This document shows positions 8,775 through 16,740 of a stretch of 64,000 bases of DNA, one piece after another. The notes under the pieces were generated by a model. That model worked only from the letters and a program-made list of their open reading frames with translations, was not told where the DNA came from and did not search any database. Both the position numbers and the translations under genes were made by a program. Origin of the DNA: Thalassotalea marina (GTDB lineage Bacteria; Pseudomonadota; Gammaproteobacteria; Enterobacterales; Alteromonadaceae); contig NZ_BNCK01000001.1 in NCBI RefSeq assembly GCF_014656435.1, forward strand, positions 620,001 through 684,000, written 5' to 3'. Within the stretch, counting starts at the first letter, position 1. Every line of letters begins with the position of its first letter.

Positions 8775-10915
8775 TGACAGATAACGCAAATAAGACATTT
8801 ACCTTAACGGTAAAGGAAAACAAAATTGCGCATGTGGTCATGGATGTACCTGGTGAGTCCATGAATACGTTAAAAGCAGAATTTGCCGACGAAATTTCAG
8901 CAATTTTAACTCAGTTAAAAGAAAACCGAGATTTACTTGGTGTAGTGTTATCAAGTGGCAAAAAAGACTCTTTTGTCGCGGGTGCAGATATTTCTATGTT
9001 AGCTAATTGTACAAGTGCTCAAGAAGCGACAGCATTGTCTCGCCAGGGACAAATGATGTTTGATCAGTTAGCGTCACTTTCCATCCCGGTTGTTGCCGCT
9101 ATTGATGGTCCTTGTTTAGGTGGTGGACTAGAGCTGGCAATGGCATGTCATGCTCGAGTTTGTAGCGATAACCCTAAAACAGTGCTTGGTTTGCCTGAAG
9201 TACAGCTAGGATTATTGCCTGGCAGCGGTGGTACACAAAGATTACCTAAGCTGGTTGGGATTCAAAAAGCATTGGACATGATGCTAACCGGTAAGCAACT
9301 TCGTGGCATACAAGCGTTAAAAGCAGGTTTGGTCGATGATATGGTACCAAACTCAGTTCTAATTGACGTTGCAGAAAAACTTGTTTTATCAGGTAAAGTC
9401 AAAGCGGGAAAAAATCACTACAAGCCCGTAAAACTAAACCTAGTGGGTAAGCTACTTGAAAAAACGTCATTTGGGCGCAAAGTCTTATTCGATCAAGCGG
9501 GTAAAACTGTAGCTAAAAAGACAGCGGGTAACTATCCTGCACCTGAAAGAATTATTGAATGTGTAAAAGTAGGGGTAGAGCAATCACCTGCTATGGGTTA
9601 TCAATTAGAAGCTGATCATTTTGGCCATTTAGTGATGACCCCAGAATCATTTCAGTTGAGACAAATCTTCTTTGCGACAACAGAAATGAAAAAAGAGCAA
9701 GGTGTGGCAGGAGTTGAACCCAGAACACTGAGCAAAGTTGGTGTGTTGGGCGGTGGTCTGATGGGAGGCGGTATAGCATTTGTTAGTGCAACAAAAGCAA
9801 AGTTACCTGTACGCATTAAAGATATCGCTCACCAAGGTATTCAAAATGCACTTAAATACAGCTTCGACCTGTTAAATAAAAAAGTAAAACGTCGCTTTAT
9901 TCGAAAAACAGAAATGCAAAAGCAAATGTCAATGATCACAGGTACAACTGACTATAGTGGTTACCACGATGTTGACCTTGTTATTGAAGCTGTTTTTGAA
10001 GATTTACCATTAAAACAACGCATGGTGGCAGATATAGAAGCGAATTGTTCACAAGACACTATTTTTGCCAGTAATACCTCGAGTTTACCCATTGGGCAAA
10101 TTGCAGAGCAGGCTAAACGTCCAGAAAATGTAATTGGCTTACATTATTTTTCACCTGTAGATAAAATGCCGCTTGCTGAAATTATTCCTCACGAAGGTAC
10201 TTCAGACCAGACAATCTCTACAACGGTTGCCTTAGCGAAAAAACAGGGTAAAACACCAATCGTAGTTAAAGACAAAGCCGGCTTTTATGTGAACAGGATT
10301 TTGGCTCCTTACATGAATGAAGCTGCCATTATGCTGCTTAACGGCGAACCTATTGATAAGCTAGATAAAGCACTGGTTAAATTTGGTTTTCCTGTAGGAC
10401 CGATGCAACTGTTAGATGAAGTTGGTATTGACGTAGGCTCTAAAATTGGTCCAATTCTTCAAGCGGAACTCGGTGATAGATTTGCACCGCCGCCAGCATT
10501 TGATTTATTGCTTAAAGATGGTCGTTTAGGTAAAAAATCTAAAAAAGGTTTTTACCGATATGATGTTAAAAAGAAAGAAGTTGATGAAAGCATCTATAAC
10601 TTGTTAAACATTAGACCACAAGGCAAATTGCAAAATGATGAACTTGCAACTAGATGTGTTTACATGATGTTAAATGAAGCTGCTCGCTGTTTAGATGAAG
10701 GTATCATTAGAAATGCTCGAGATGGTGATATAGGTGCCATTTTTGGTATCGGATTCCCGCCGTTTTTAGGTGGTCCGTTCCGCTACATGGATAGTGTAGG
10801 GATTGAAACCGTGGTACAAAAACTAAATCGCTGGAAGGCAGAACATGGAGAGCGTTTCGAGCCTTGCCAATTACTGGTTGATATGGCAACTAAAGGTGAC
10901 AAATTTTACCCATAA
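8774..10915 (+). CDS. fadJ: Fatty acid oxidation complex subunit alpha FadJ
   Basis: The 713-residue protein has an N-terminal enoyl-CoA hydratase (crotonase) domain with the oxyanion-hole segments [10 protein letters not shown] and [13 protein letters not shown]. Next is the NAD-binding 3-hydroxyacyl-CoA dehydrogenase domain beginning near residue 320 ([14 protein letters not shown]), with [14 protein letters not shown], then the C-terminal dehydrogenase domains. It performs hydration and oxidation of enoyl-CoA in beta-oxidation together with FadI. I chose the ATG overlapping the fadI stop rather than an in-frame ATG 48 nt upstream, because that extension lies inside fadI and has no family similarity. 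FadJ (not FadB) is supported by the thiolase-first gene order. Confidence 0.95.
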   Translation: MTDNANKTFTLTVKENKIAHVVMDVPGESMNTLKAEFADEISAILTQLKENRDLLGVVLSSGKKDSFVAGADISMLANCTSAQEATALSRQGQMMFDQLASLSIPVVAAIDGPCLGGGLELAMACHARVCSDNPKTVLGLPEVQLGLLPGSGGTQRLPKLVGIQKALDMMLTGKQLRGIQALKAGLVDDMVPNSVLIDVAEKLVLSGKVKAGKNHYKPVKLNLVGKLLEKTSFGRKVLFDQAGKTVAKKTAGNYPAPERIIECVKVGVEQSPAMGYQLEADHFGHLVMTPESFQLRQIFFATTEMKKEQGVAGVEPRTLSKVGVLGGGLMGGGIAFVSATKAKLPVRIKDIAHQGIQNALKYSFDLLNKKVKRRFIRKTEMQKQMSMITGTTDYSGYHDVDLVIEAVFEDLPLKQRMVADIEANCSQDTIFASNTSSLPIGQIAEQAKRPENVIGLHYFSPVDKMPLAEIIPHEGTSDQTISTTVALAKKQGKTPIVVKDKAGFYVNRILAPYMNEAAIMLLNGEPIDKLDKALVKFGFPVGPMQLLDEVGIDVGSKIGPILQAELGDRFAPPPAFDLLLKDGRLGKKSKKGFYRYDVKKKEVDESIYNLLNIRPQGKLQNDELATRCVYMMLNEAARCLDEGIIRNARDGDIGAIFGIGFPPFLGGPFRYMDSVGIETVVQKLNRWKAEHGERFEPCQLLVDMATKGDKFYP

Positions 10916-10960
10916 CATAGGCAAATAATTGCCATGTTTTAACATGATAAATGTCGTTAA

Positions 10961-10986
10961 AAAGAGCACATTGGTGCTCTTTTTTT
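10961..10986 (+). terminator. Intrinsic terminator of fadIJ
   Basis: AAAGAGCAC (10961-10969) and GTGCTCTTT (10974-10982) form a perfect 9-bp stem with a 4-nt loop that runs into a T tract. It ends transcription about 45 nt after the fadJ stop codon. Confidence 0.9.
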
Positions 10987-11081
10987 AATGCCTTTTTTAA
11001 ATGTGGGAGGTGAACAGAGTAATACGTCAAACAATGGGGAACAGGTAAAAAGTTAACAATAGGATATTTACTCTAAATGTG

Positions 11082-11109
11082 TTGAATAAATGCTCTAAGT
11101 GGTTATAAT
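11082..11109 (+). promoter_or_regulatory. Sigma-70 promoter for the 66-residue peptide gene
   Basis: TTGAAT (11082-11087) and a consensus TATAAT (11104-11109) are 16 bp apart. The predicted start near 11116 leaves a leader of about 30 nt before the GTG at 11147. The promoter strengthens the case that this short ORF is expressed. Confidence 0.65.
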
Positions 11110-11146
11110 GTGCGCGATTCTGGGTTGTAACTAGGTTTTTATTATT

Positions 11147-11347
11147 GTGCTGTTTTTAATTCCGTTTTTAGCTTTTGTTTCTTCTGCTTTTTTCTATTGT
11201 CAGGCTTTATCTAGTGGTTTAGGGCGTAAACGTTGGGCATTTGCAGGATTTATTTTTGGCCCATTGATTTGGCCAATGTTTTGTATGAATAAAAGAATGA
11301 AAGTAAATCGCCAATTTGGCTTTGATTATTTGCTCTTTAGAGCGTAA
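11147..11347 (+). CDS. Small hypothetical membrane protein
   Basis: A 66-residue ORF with a GTG start about 30 nt downstream of a near-consensus promoter. The N-terminal half is hydrophobic (FLIPFLAFVSSAFFY), a basic loop GRKRW follows, then a second hydrophobic stretch (FAGFIFGPLIWPMF), then a basic tail. Two short transmembrane helices with a cytoplasmic basic end are likely. I do not recognise a named family and assign no function. It stands alone between the fadIJ terminator and the minus-strand repeat gene. No clear Shine-Dalgarno sequence is visible, so the exact start is uncertain. Confidence 0.6.
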   Translation: MLFLIPFLAFVSSAFFYCQALSSGLGRKRWAFAGFIFGPLIWPMFCMNKRMKVNRQFGFDYLLFRA

Positions 11348-11414
11348 GGGTATTTTATCCTTAAAATATAGCCGCTAACTTCCTTGTAGCGAATATAGTC
11401 AAAATGGTGCGCTG

Positions 11415-11516
11415 TTAAAGCGACTTAGCTGCAGGCATTTCTGAAATAGTAATTTTGGCAGCGATAGCGTTTTCTTTTGGACCTATTGCAAACAGTGATT
11501 TTAATAATTTAATCAT
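11415..11516 (-). CDS. 33-residue ORF downstream of the repeat-protein gene
   Basis: An ATG at 11514-11516 opens 33 codons ending in TAA at 11415-11417. A strong ribosome binding site (AGGAGAG, 11521-11527) lies at proper spacing, and the gene begins 17 nt after the stop of the repeat-protein gene, as expected for a second cistron. The peptide starts with a basic/hydrophobic MIKLLKSLFAIG segment, then a mixed AAKITISEMPAAKSL tail. I do not recognise it. The evidence for it being a gene is the ribosome binding site and position; codon conservation would be needed to prove it. Confidence 0.4.
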   Translation of the reverse strand: MIKLLKSLFAIGPKENAIAAKITISEMPAAKSL

Positions 11517-11532
11517 ATTGCTCTCCTAACAT

Positions 11533-11886
11533 TTAGAAGTCTGTTGTTAACGAGTAAGATACACGGATACCTTCGCCACGGTTTTTACCAACACGGATGC
11601 CTTCGCCACGGTTTTTACCAACGCGGATGCCTTCGCCACGGTTTTTACCAACACGGATACCTTCACCACGGTTTTTACCAACACGGATACCTTCACCACG
11701 GTTTTTACCAACACGGATACCTTCACCACGGTTTTTACCAACACGGATACCTTCACCACGGTTCTTGCCAACGCGGATACCTTCACCACGGTTTTTACCT
11801 GCCTGTTCAACAATAAAGTCGTTCAAGTCAGTAACTGGAGCTGGTGAAGTATTGATTGCTAGAGATAAAATAATTGAGCTAAGCAT
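11533..11886 (-). CDS. Tandem-repeat protein (eight copies of GKNRGEGIRV)
   Basis: The 117-residue product has a short hydrophobic N terminus (MLSSIILSLAINTSPAPV), a linker NDFIVEQA up to residue 29, then eight identical copies of the 10-residue unit GKNRGEGIRV (residues 30-109) and the tail SYSLTTDF. The DNA copies differ from each other only at synonymous third positions (for example GGT/GGC, CGT/CGC, AAA/AAG), which shows that this frame is the translated one. GAAGGAA lies upstream of the ATG as a ribosome binding site. The N terminus could be a weak signal peptide or a leader peptide. I do not know the family; a multi-core peptide precursor or a secreted basic repeat protein are both possible. 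Confidence 0.7.
   Translation of the reverse strand: MLSSIILSLAINTSPAPVTDLNDFIVEQAGKNRGEGIRVGKNRGEGIRVGKNRGEGIRVGKNRGEGIRVGKNRGEGIRVGKNRGEGIRVGKNRGEGIRVGKNRGEGIRVSYSLTTDF
11560..11799 (-). repeat. Eight tandem 30-bp direct repeats
   Basis: 240 bp made of eight 30-bp units in exact phase with codons of the repeat-protein gene. Units are nearly identical, with only silent changes. There are no spacers between units, so this is a coding minisatellite and not a CRISPR array. Because the unit length is a multiple of three, other frames on both strands stay open through it. Confidence 0.97.
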
Positions 11887-11974
11887 TTTTTATTATTCCT
11901 TCGATTATTGTTGTAAAATCGATGTTAATAAAGCGATATGCGTGCCAACTTTTTGATCAAAAAATTATCAATTG

Positions 11975-12054
11975 TAGTGCCCTGTTTTTAAAGGGCGGGG
12001 ATATGGGTGTCATTAATATGGCACTAGGTCGTTCAGCTTAATTAACTGAACGAC
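11975..12054. other. Cluster of inverted repeats between sensor gene and repeat gene
   Basis: TAGTGCC (11975-11981) pairs with GGCACTA (12020-12026), while GCCC (11979-11982) can instead pair with GGGC (11993-11996). A further 9-bp stem, GTCGTTCAG (12028-12036) with CTGAACGAC (12046-12054), spans the stop codon of the sensor gene. No T tract follows on the minus strand, so these are not clear terminators. They lie in the leader of the repeat-protein gene or in the 3' end of the sensor transcript. Confidence 0.35.
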
Positions 12055-15000
12055 GTAGATTTGTCGGTGATCTGGTGAGAAAACAAATAACTGCGGAAGT
12101 TGTTTGTTGAGAGAGGCTTACTATATAAATAGCCTTGTAACTGTTCACATCTTAAACCGGACAAAAAGCTCAATTGTTGATTGGTTTCCACACCTTCGGC
12201 TACTACTTGTAGACCTAAGTTATGTGCAATGGTGACAATTGTGGCAACCATATTTCTACCTTGTTCAGAATGTTCAATATCATCAACAAAGGCTTTATCT
12301 ATTTTAAGGGTGTTTAATGGAAACTTCTTAAGGTAAGCTAATGACGAATAACCTGTGCCAAAGTCGTCAAGAGATAGGTGTATACCCATCGCCCTAAGCT
12401 GCAACATAGTGTCAATTGCTTGTTGTGGAGAATTCATTACCGTGCCTTCGGTGATTTCTAATTCCAAATATTTAGAAGGTAAGTTTGCTTCTTTCAATAT
12501 GTCTGTGATCATGCCAACCAAATTAGGTTGAGTAAACTGTACTGCTGACAAGTTGACTGCACATCGGCCATCAAACAAACCTTCATCAATCCACTTTTTA
12601 GTTGCAAAACAGGCTTTTCTTAATACAACTTCACCTATTTCAATAATTTGTCCTGTTTCTTCAGAAACTGGAATAAAAGTCACTGGGCTAATAATACCCT
12701 TCGAAGGGGTTTCAAAACGTACTAGAGCTTCCATACCTGCAATTTTACCCGTAGCAATCTCAATTTTAGGTTGGTAAAACACAGAGAAGTAGTCTTCTTT
12801 TAAACCATGGCGAATTAACCCTTCAATCTGCAAACGTTTAACCGCTTGTTCGTTCATGGTGCCATTAAAGAATTTGTAACGATTGCCACCTTCATTTTTA
12901 GCATGGTACATCGCAGTATCTGCATTTTTTAGCAATTCTTGTGGCGTTGTGCCATCTTCTGGATACAGCACTATACCTATACTTGAATAAAGCACTATTT
13001 CATGATTTTTCAGTTTAAGAGGTTCGGCAATAGTACGTAGTATATGTTTAGCGATTGAAGTAATAGTATGTATATCGTTAGTATTTTCAATAATGATACT
13101 AAATTCATCACCACCCAGACGGTATACGGTATCTTGCTTACGACCAACACTTCTGATGCGCTCCGCTACTTTACATAACAAAACATCACCAACTTCATGG
13201 CCCATGGAGTCATTAACCTTCTTGAAGTTATCGAGATCAAATACTAATAAGGCGTGAGGAATTTTATTTTTTACTAAACGTGATTGGTTTGCTTGAAAGT
13301 AAGAGCGATTTGGTAAGCCGGTCAGTGTATCGGTATTAGCGAGTTTTCTTAGTTCAGCTTCTGTTTCTTTACGTTTGGTTATATCTGAAAATACCCCAAC
13401 AAAATGGCTAATGCTGTTATTTTCATCACGAATGATGTCAATGTTAAGGTCAGTTAAATAACATTCGCCATTTTCGCGTTGGCTTTCAATTTCACCATGC
13501 CAGCTGCCTTTGGTTAACAAATGCTGTTTTACGCTATTGGTAAAACTGTCGTCATATTGTCTGAAATTGAGCGGTGTGCCGATCATTTGACGTTTTGTTT
13601 TACCTGTAATGCGATGGAAGGCTTTGTTTATATCAACGACGTTAAACTGGCGGTCATAAATCACTACAGCATCAGAGATATTTTCAAAACATTTGGCAAA
13701 CAGTTTTAAGCGTTCATCTGCCTTTTTCACTTGGCTGATGTCTTTTAATGTACCTGTCATTCGAATAGGTGCATTTTTCTCATCGCGCTCTACAATTTTG
13801 CCGCGATCAAGTACCCAAATCCACTGGCCATTTTTATCTTTTACTCTATAGGTAGCTTCAAAGTGGGCGGTTTTTTCATCAAAATGGTCTTGCAATGCAT
13901 GGGTGATACGCTTTATATCAGCTTGATTGATATTGGTTTCGTTATCATTGTTATTACCAAGATTGCGTTTACCGTCTTGAGGAAACTCTAGTACTCCCCA
14001 AATATTTGAACGATATATTTTGCCTTTTTTAATATTCCAATCCCACATTTCGTCACCACTGCCCCACAGCGATAACTTTAAGCGCTCTTCACTGGTTTTG
14101 ATTTGCAAGTGATATAGGCGCTTATGACGGAACTGCTGAAGCATGTAAGCAAGGATTAACAAACACACTAAGCTATATATTAAGACTGCGCTGTTGGATA
14201 ACCACCACGGTGGCAAGATTTCGATATTAACTGAGTTAGACTTAAATTCATTGGGGTTATAAATGTCGTAAGCTTGCACTTCAAATAGATAATGACCAGA
14301 GGCCAAATTAGTATAAGTAGCACGTAAATTATGAATGGTGGTTTCTAACCACCTGTCGTCAACACCATGCAATTTATAACGATACGCCACTTGAGTACTA
14401 AGTTTTGAATTTGGGGCGATAAACTCAAAACTAAATGGTGAATGGCTGTATTGAAGGGTGATTTTTGCCAGATCACTAAAGCGTTTAGGAATGGTGAAGT
14501 TATCCGTTTTTTCAGCAGAAATTTCGACTACTTTATTGGCAATTAACAGATCTGTAAAAACGGGAAGAGTAAGTTGTTGTTTAAAATTGAGTAATAAATC
14601 CGGAGAAAAATAATCAAAACCAAGGTTTCCACCAAGGTAAATATTACCAGCCTGATCTATTGTCGAACTTTGGCTTAAGTATTCTATGTTGGTTAAAAAT
14701 TCATGATTGAAATTTCTTAATTTTTGCTGAGGTGTTAGTACTGTTATCGCTTTGTTGGTACTAAACCAAATATTATTTTGTTTATCTACAATAATGTCAT
14801 TGATGAAGTTATTTGCTAATCCGTTATGTTCATTATAAAAATAGGCATGTTTTGAGCCTTTGCTGATAACTAAAGCGCCAGTCCCATCAGTTCCAATAAC
14901 CAAATTGTCGGCAGATTCAATAATAGTTCTGGCTCTGGTCAAATCAAATTTGGTTGAATTTTTAAACGAAAATTCAGTAAACGTATTTTTTTCTATAGAA

Positions 15001-16595
15001 TAATCTAATATTTTTCCTGATTTATTCACCAGCCAAAAGCCATCTTTTGTTTTGGCGCCATTTGTAATGAACTCTTGATCTTGATTAATAACATTGAACT
15101 TTTTAGTGTTTAAATCATAGGTTGATAATTTACCACCAATGTCGATATACCAGATCAGGCCTTGGCTGTGAAAAACTCTTTTATCGTTAGCATAGCTTGA
15201 TTGTTGCTCCCAATTGGCATGAATTATTTGCTCTTGAGTTTCTGTGTTAAATTCAATTAAATCACCACTATCGGAGAACAGAATAAGATGTTCGTCGTTA
15301 TTTAAAATTTGATAAATGCTGGTATTTAAGTCTGCTTCTTTTATAACTTTTTGTGTAATGGGAGAAAATTGAAAAAGTTCATTATCACTTTCAAACCAAA
15401 CTTTGTTTTTGTAATAATGTAAAGCGTCAATGTGATCAATATGTCCTGTAATGTTGCTGTGTATATTTTTAACAACATTTTTTGAGCCTTTAACGGTAAA
15501 TAAACCGTGGAGAGTCCCAATCCAGAGGTTTTTATTTGTATCAACAGTCAAGCTGACAATCCTATCAGCCAAAGTCTCTTCATATTGATGTTTAGCAAAG
15601 GATTCATTAAGTGGATTAACTGAATAAAGGCCTTGTTCTGTTGCGACCCAATAGTGATGTTCTTCTAAAATGCTAACTTCAGTAACCAGTGAATTTTCAA
15701 GAGCAGATCCTTCAAAATTAAATTGGCTTTGTTTTTCATAATTTTTATTAAGTACATGAAGGCCAACGTCGGTGGCGAGCCAATAATAATTATTGTCTGA
15801 CTTAATATCTCTGATCGAATTAATAGGTTTACCGATACTTGCTTCTATACGTTTTTTAAACGAATCTGCAAGTGTTAAGTTTTTATTAAGAATAATAAAA
15901 CCTTGTTCATAGGTGCTTATCCAGTAAAAGCCTTTATCATCTTGAAATATGGTTTTTACCTCAGTTAACGGAATAACTTCGCTATTACTGATTTTCCTTA
16001 TTTTTATAGGGGTAAACGAATCACTTTCACTGTTGTATTTATGAAGGCCATTTTGTGTCGTAACCCAAAGATTATTTGTGTTTTGCTTTTTATCTGTTGA
16101 GTTAAAGCTAGCATATTTATCTTCATATACTGCCCAAATAAGATTATCGGATAAACTTTGATTATTGTCTTCAGACGCTCGGTAGTTAACAAAATTATCT
16201 TGTTCAGCATTATATCGACTTAAGCCATTTTGTGTGCCAATCCAAAGCGTACCATCCTGAGTGATATGCAAGTTTCTAATAAAGTTATCGGCGATAGAAT
16301 TAGGATCGTAAAAGTCATTGCGATAATGAGTAAAGCTTTGTCCATCAAACTTATTTAAGCCATCTTGGGTCGCTACCCAGAGAAAGCCTTCATGGTCTTG
16401 GACAACGTCAAAGACATAGTTTTGTGATAGTCCTTCGGCTGGAGAGAAGTGATCTGCATTGAGGTACTTACTAAAAGAAAAAGCCGGATTGGCGTGTAAG
16501 TTTGAACTGAACAGTAAGATAAGCACCAATAAGGAGGCTTTGAGACGACATAAATGACGAAGACAATTTTTAAACTTAACCAAGACCTGATGCAC
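12042..16595 (-). CDS. Membrane sensor with Reg_prop propeller, PAS, GGDEF and EAL domains
   Basis: A 1517-residue bifunctional cyclic-di-GMP enzyme candidate. Order: signal sequence (1-35); two-component-regulator propeller repeats (about 50-700, e.g. GFLWVATQDGLNKFDG, GTLWIGTQNGLSRYN) in the periplasm; a Y_Y_Y-like domain (about 730-795); one membrane helix near 800-820; two PAS/PAC units (about 835-1080); GGDEF domain with intact GGDEF near 1161 and an upstream inhibitory RxxD site; EAL domain with EALVRFE near 1289, LEITEG, DDFGTGYSSL, AEGVET. Both catalytic motifs look complete, so synthesis and hydrolysis are both possible. It probably senses an extracellular glycan or other ligand through the propeller; the ligand is unknown. 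Confidence 0.93.
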   Translation of the reverse strand: MHQVLVKFKNCLRHLCRLKASLLVLILLFSSNLHANPAFSFSKYLNADHFSPAEGLSQNYVFDVVQDHEGFLWVATQDGLNKFDGQSFTHYRNDFYDPNSIADNFIRNLHITQDGTLWIGTQNGLSRYNAEQDNFVNYRASEDNNQSLSDNLIWAVYEDKYASFNSTDKKQNTNNLWVTTQNGLHKYNSESDSFTPIKIRKISNSEVIPLTEVKTIFQDDKGFYWISTYEQGFIILNKNLTLADSFKKRIEASIGKPINSIRDIKSDNNYYWLATDVGLHVLNKNYEKQSQFNFEGSALENSLVTEVSILEEHHYWVATEQGLYSVNPLNESFAKHQYEETLADRIVSLTVDTNKNLWIGTLHGLFTVKGSKNVVKNIHSNITGHIDHIDALHYYKNKVWFESDNELFQFSPITQKVIKEADLNTSIYQILNNDEHLILFSDSGDLIEFNTETQEQIIHANWEQQSSYANDKRVFHSQGLIWYIDIGGKLSTYDLNTKKFNVINQDQEFITNGAKTKDGFWLVNKSGKILDYSIEKNTFTEFSFKNSTKFDLTRARTIIESADNLVIGTDGTGALVISKGSKHAYFYNEHNGLANNFINDIIVDKQNNIWFSTNKAITVLTPQQKLRNFNHEFLTNIEYLSQSSTIDQAGNIYLGGNLGFDYFSPDLLLNFKQQLTLPVFTDLLIANKVVEISAEKTDNFTIPKRFSDLAKITLQYSHSPFSFEFIAPNSKLSTQVAYRYKLHGVDDRWLETTIHNLRATYTNLASGHYLFEVQAYDIYNPNEFKSNSVNIEILPPWWLSNSAVLIYSLVCLLILAYMLQQFRHKRLYHLQIKTSEERLKLSLWGSGDEMWDWNIKKGKIYRSNIWGVLEFPQDGKRNLGNNNDNETNINQADIKRITHALQDHFDEKTAHFEATYRVKDKNGQWIWVLDRGKIVERDEKNAPIRMTGTLKDISQVKKADERLKLFAKCFENISDAVVIYDRQFNVVDINKAFHRITGKTKRQMIGTPLNFRQYDDSFTNSVKQHLLTKGSWHGEIESQRENGECYLTDLNIDIIRDENNSISHFVGVFSDITKRKETEAELRKLANTDTLTGLPNRSYFQANQSRLVKNKIPHALLVFDLDNFKKVNDSMGHEVGDVLLCKVAERIRSVGRKQDTVYRLGGDEFSIIIENTNDIHTITSIAKHILRTIAEPLKLKNHEIVLYSSIGIVLYPEDGTTPQELLKNADTAMYHAKNEGGNRYKFFNGTMNEQAVKRLQIEGLIRHGLKEDYFSVFYQPKIEIATGKIAGMEALVRFETPSKGIISPVTFIPVSEETGQIIEIGEVVLRKACFATKKWIDEGLFDGRCAVNLSAVQFTQPNLVGMITDILKEANLPSKYLELEITEGTVMNSPQQAIDTMLQLRAMGIHLSLDDFGTGYSSLAYLKKFPLNTLKIDKAFVDDIEHSEQGRNMVATIVTIAHNLGLQVVAEGVETNQQLSFLSGLRCEQLQGYLYSKPLSTNNFRSYLFSHQITDKSTSFS

Positions 16596-16639
16596 GAATA
16601 TTTCCAGTATTTAACTATTTTATTATTGTTATCTCGCCC

Positions 16640-16668
16640 ATTACAAAACAAGCGTGCAAGTAAGTCAA
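16640..16668 (-). promoter_or_regulatory. Candidate sigma-70 promoter for the GGDEF/EAL sensor
   Basis: On the minus strand TTGACT (16663-16668) and TGTAAT (16640-16645) are spaced by 17 bp, giving a start near 16633 and a leader of about 38 nt. Assigned from consensus by eye. Confidence 0.55.
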
Positions 16669-16740
16669 CTTTTTGACAATCATTTACTGCTTCCTTGTGT
16701 TTGCCTTCTGGCGCACTCCCTTTTTGATGTATCGGCTAAG

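Noticed and set aside
11560-11799. Possible CRISPR array of 30-bp repeats
   Set aside because: The units are directly adjacent without spacers and keep codon phase; no cas genes are present.
11544-11956. Open frames on the plus strand and in the second minus frame through the 30-bp repeats
   Set aside because: They arise because the unit length is a multiple of three. Differences between copies are silent only in the minus frame encoding GKNRGEGIRV.
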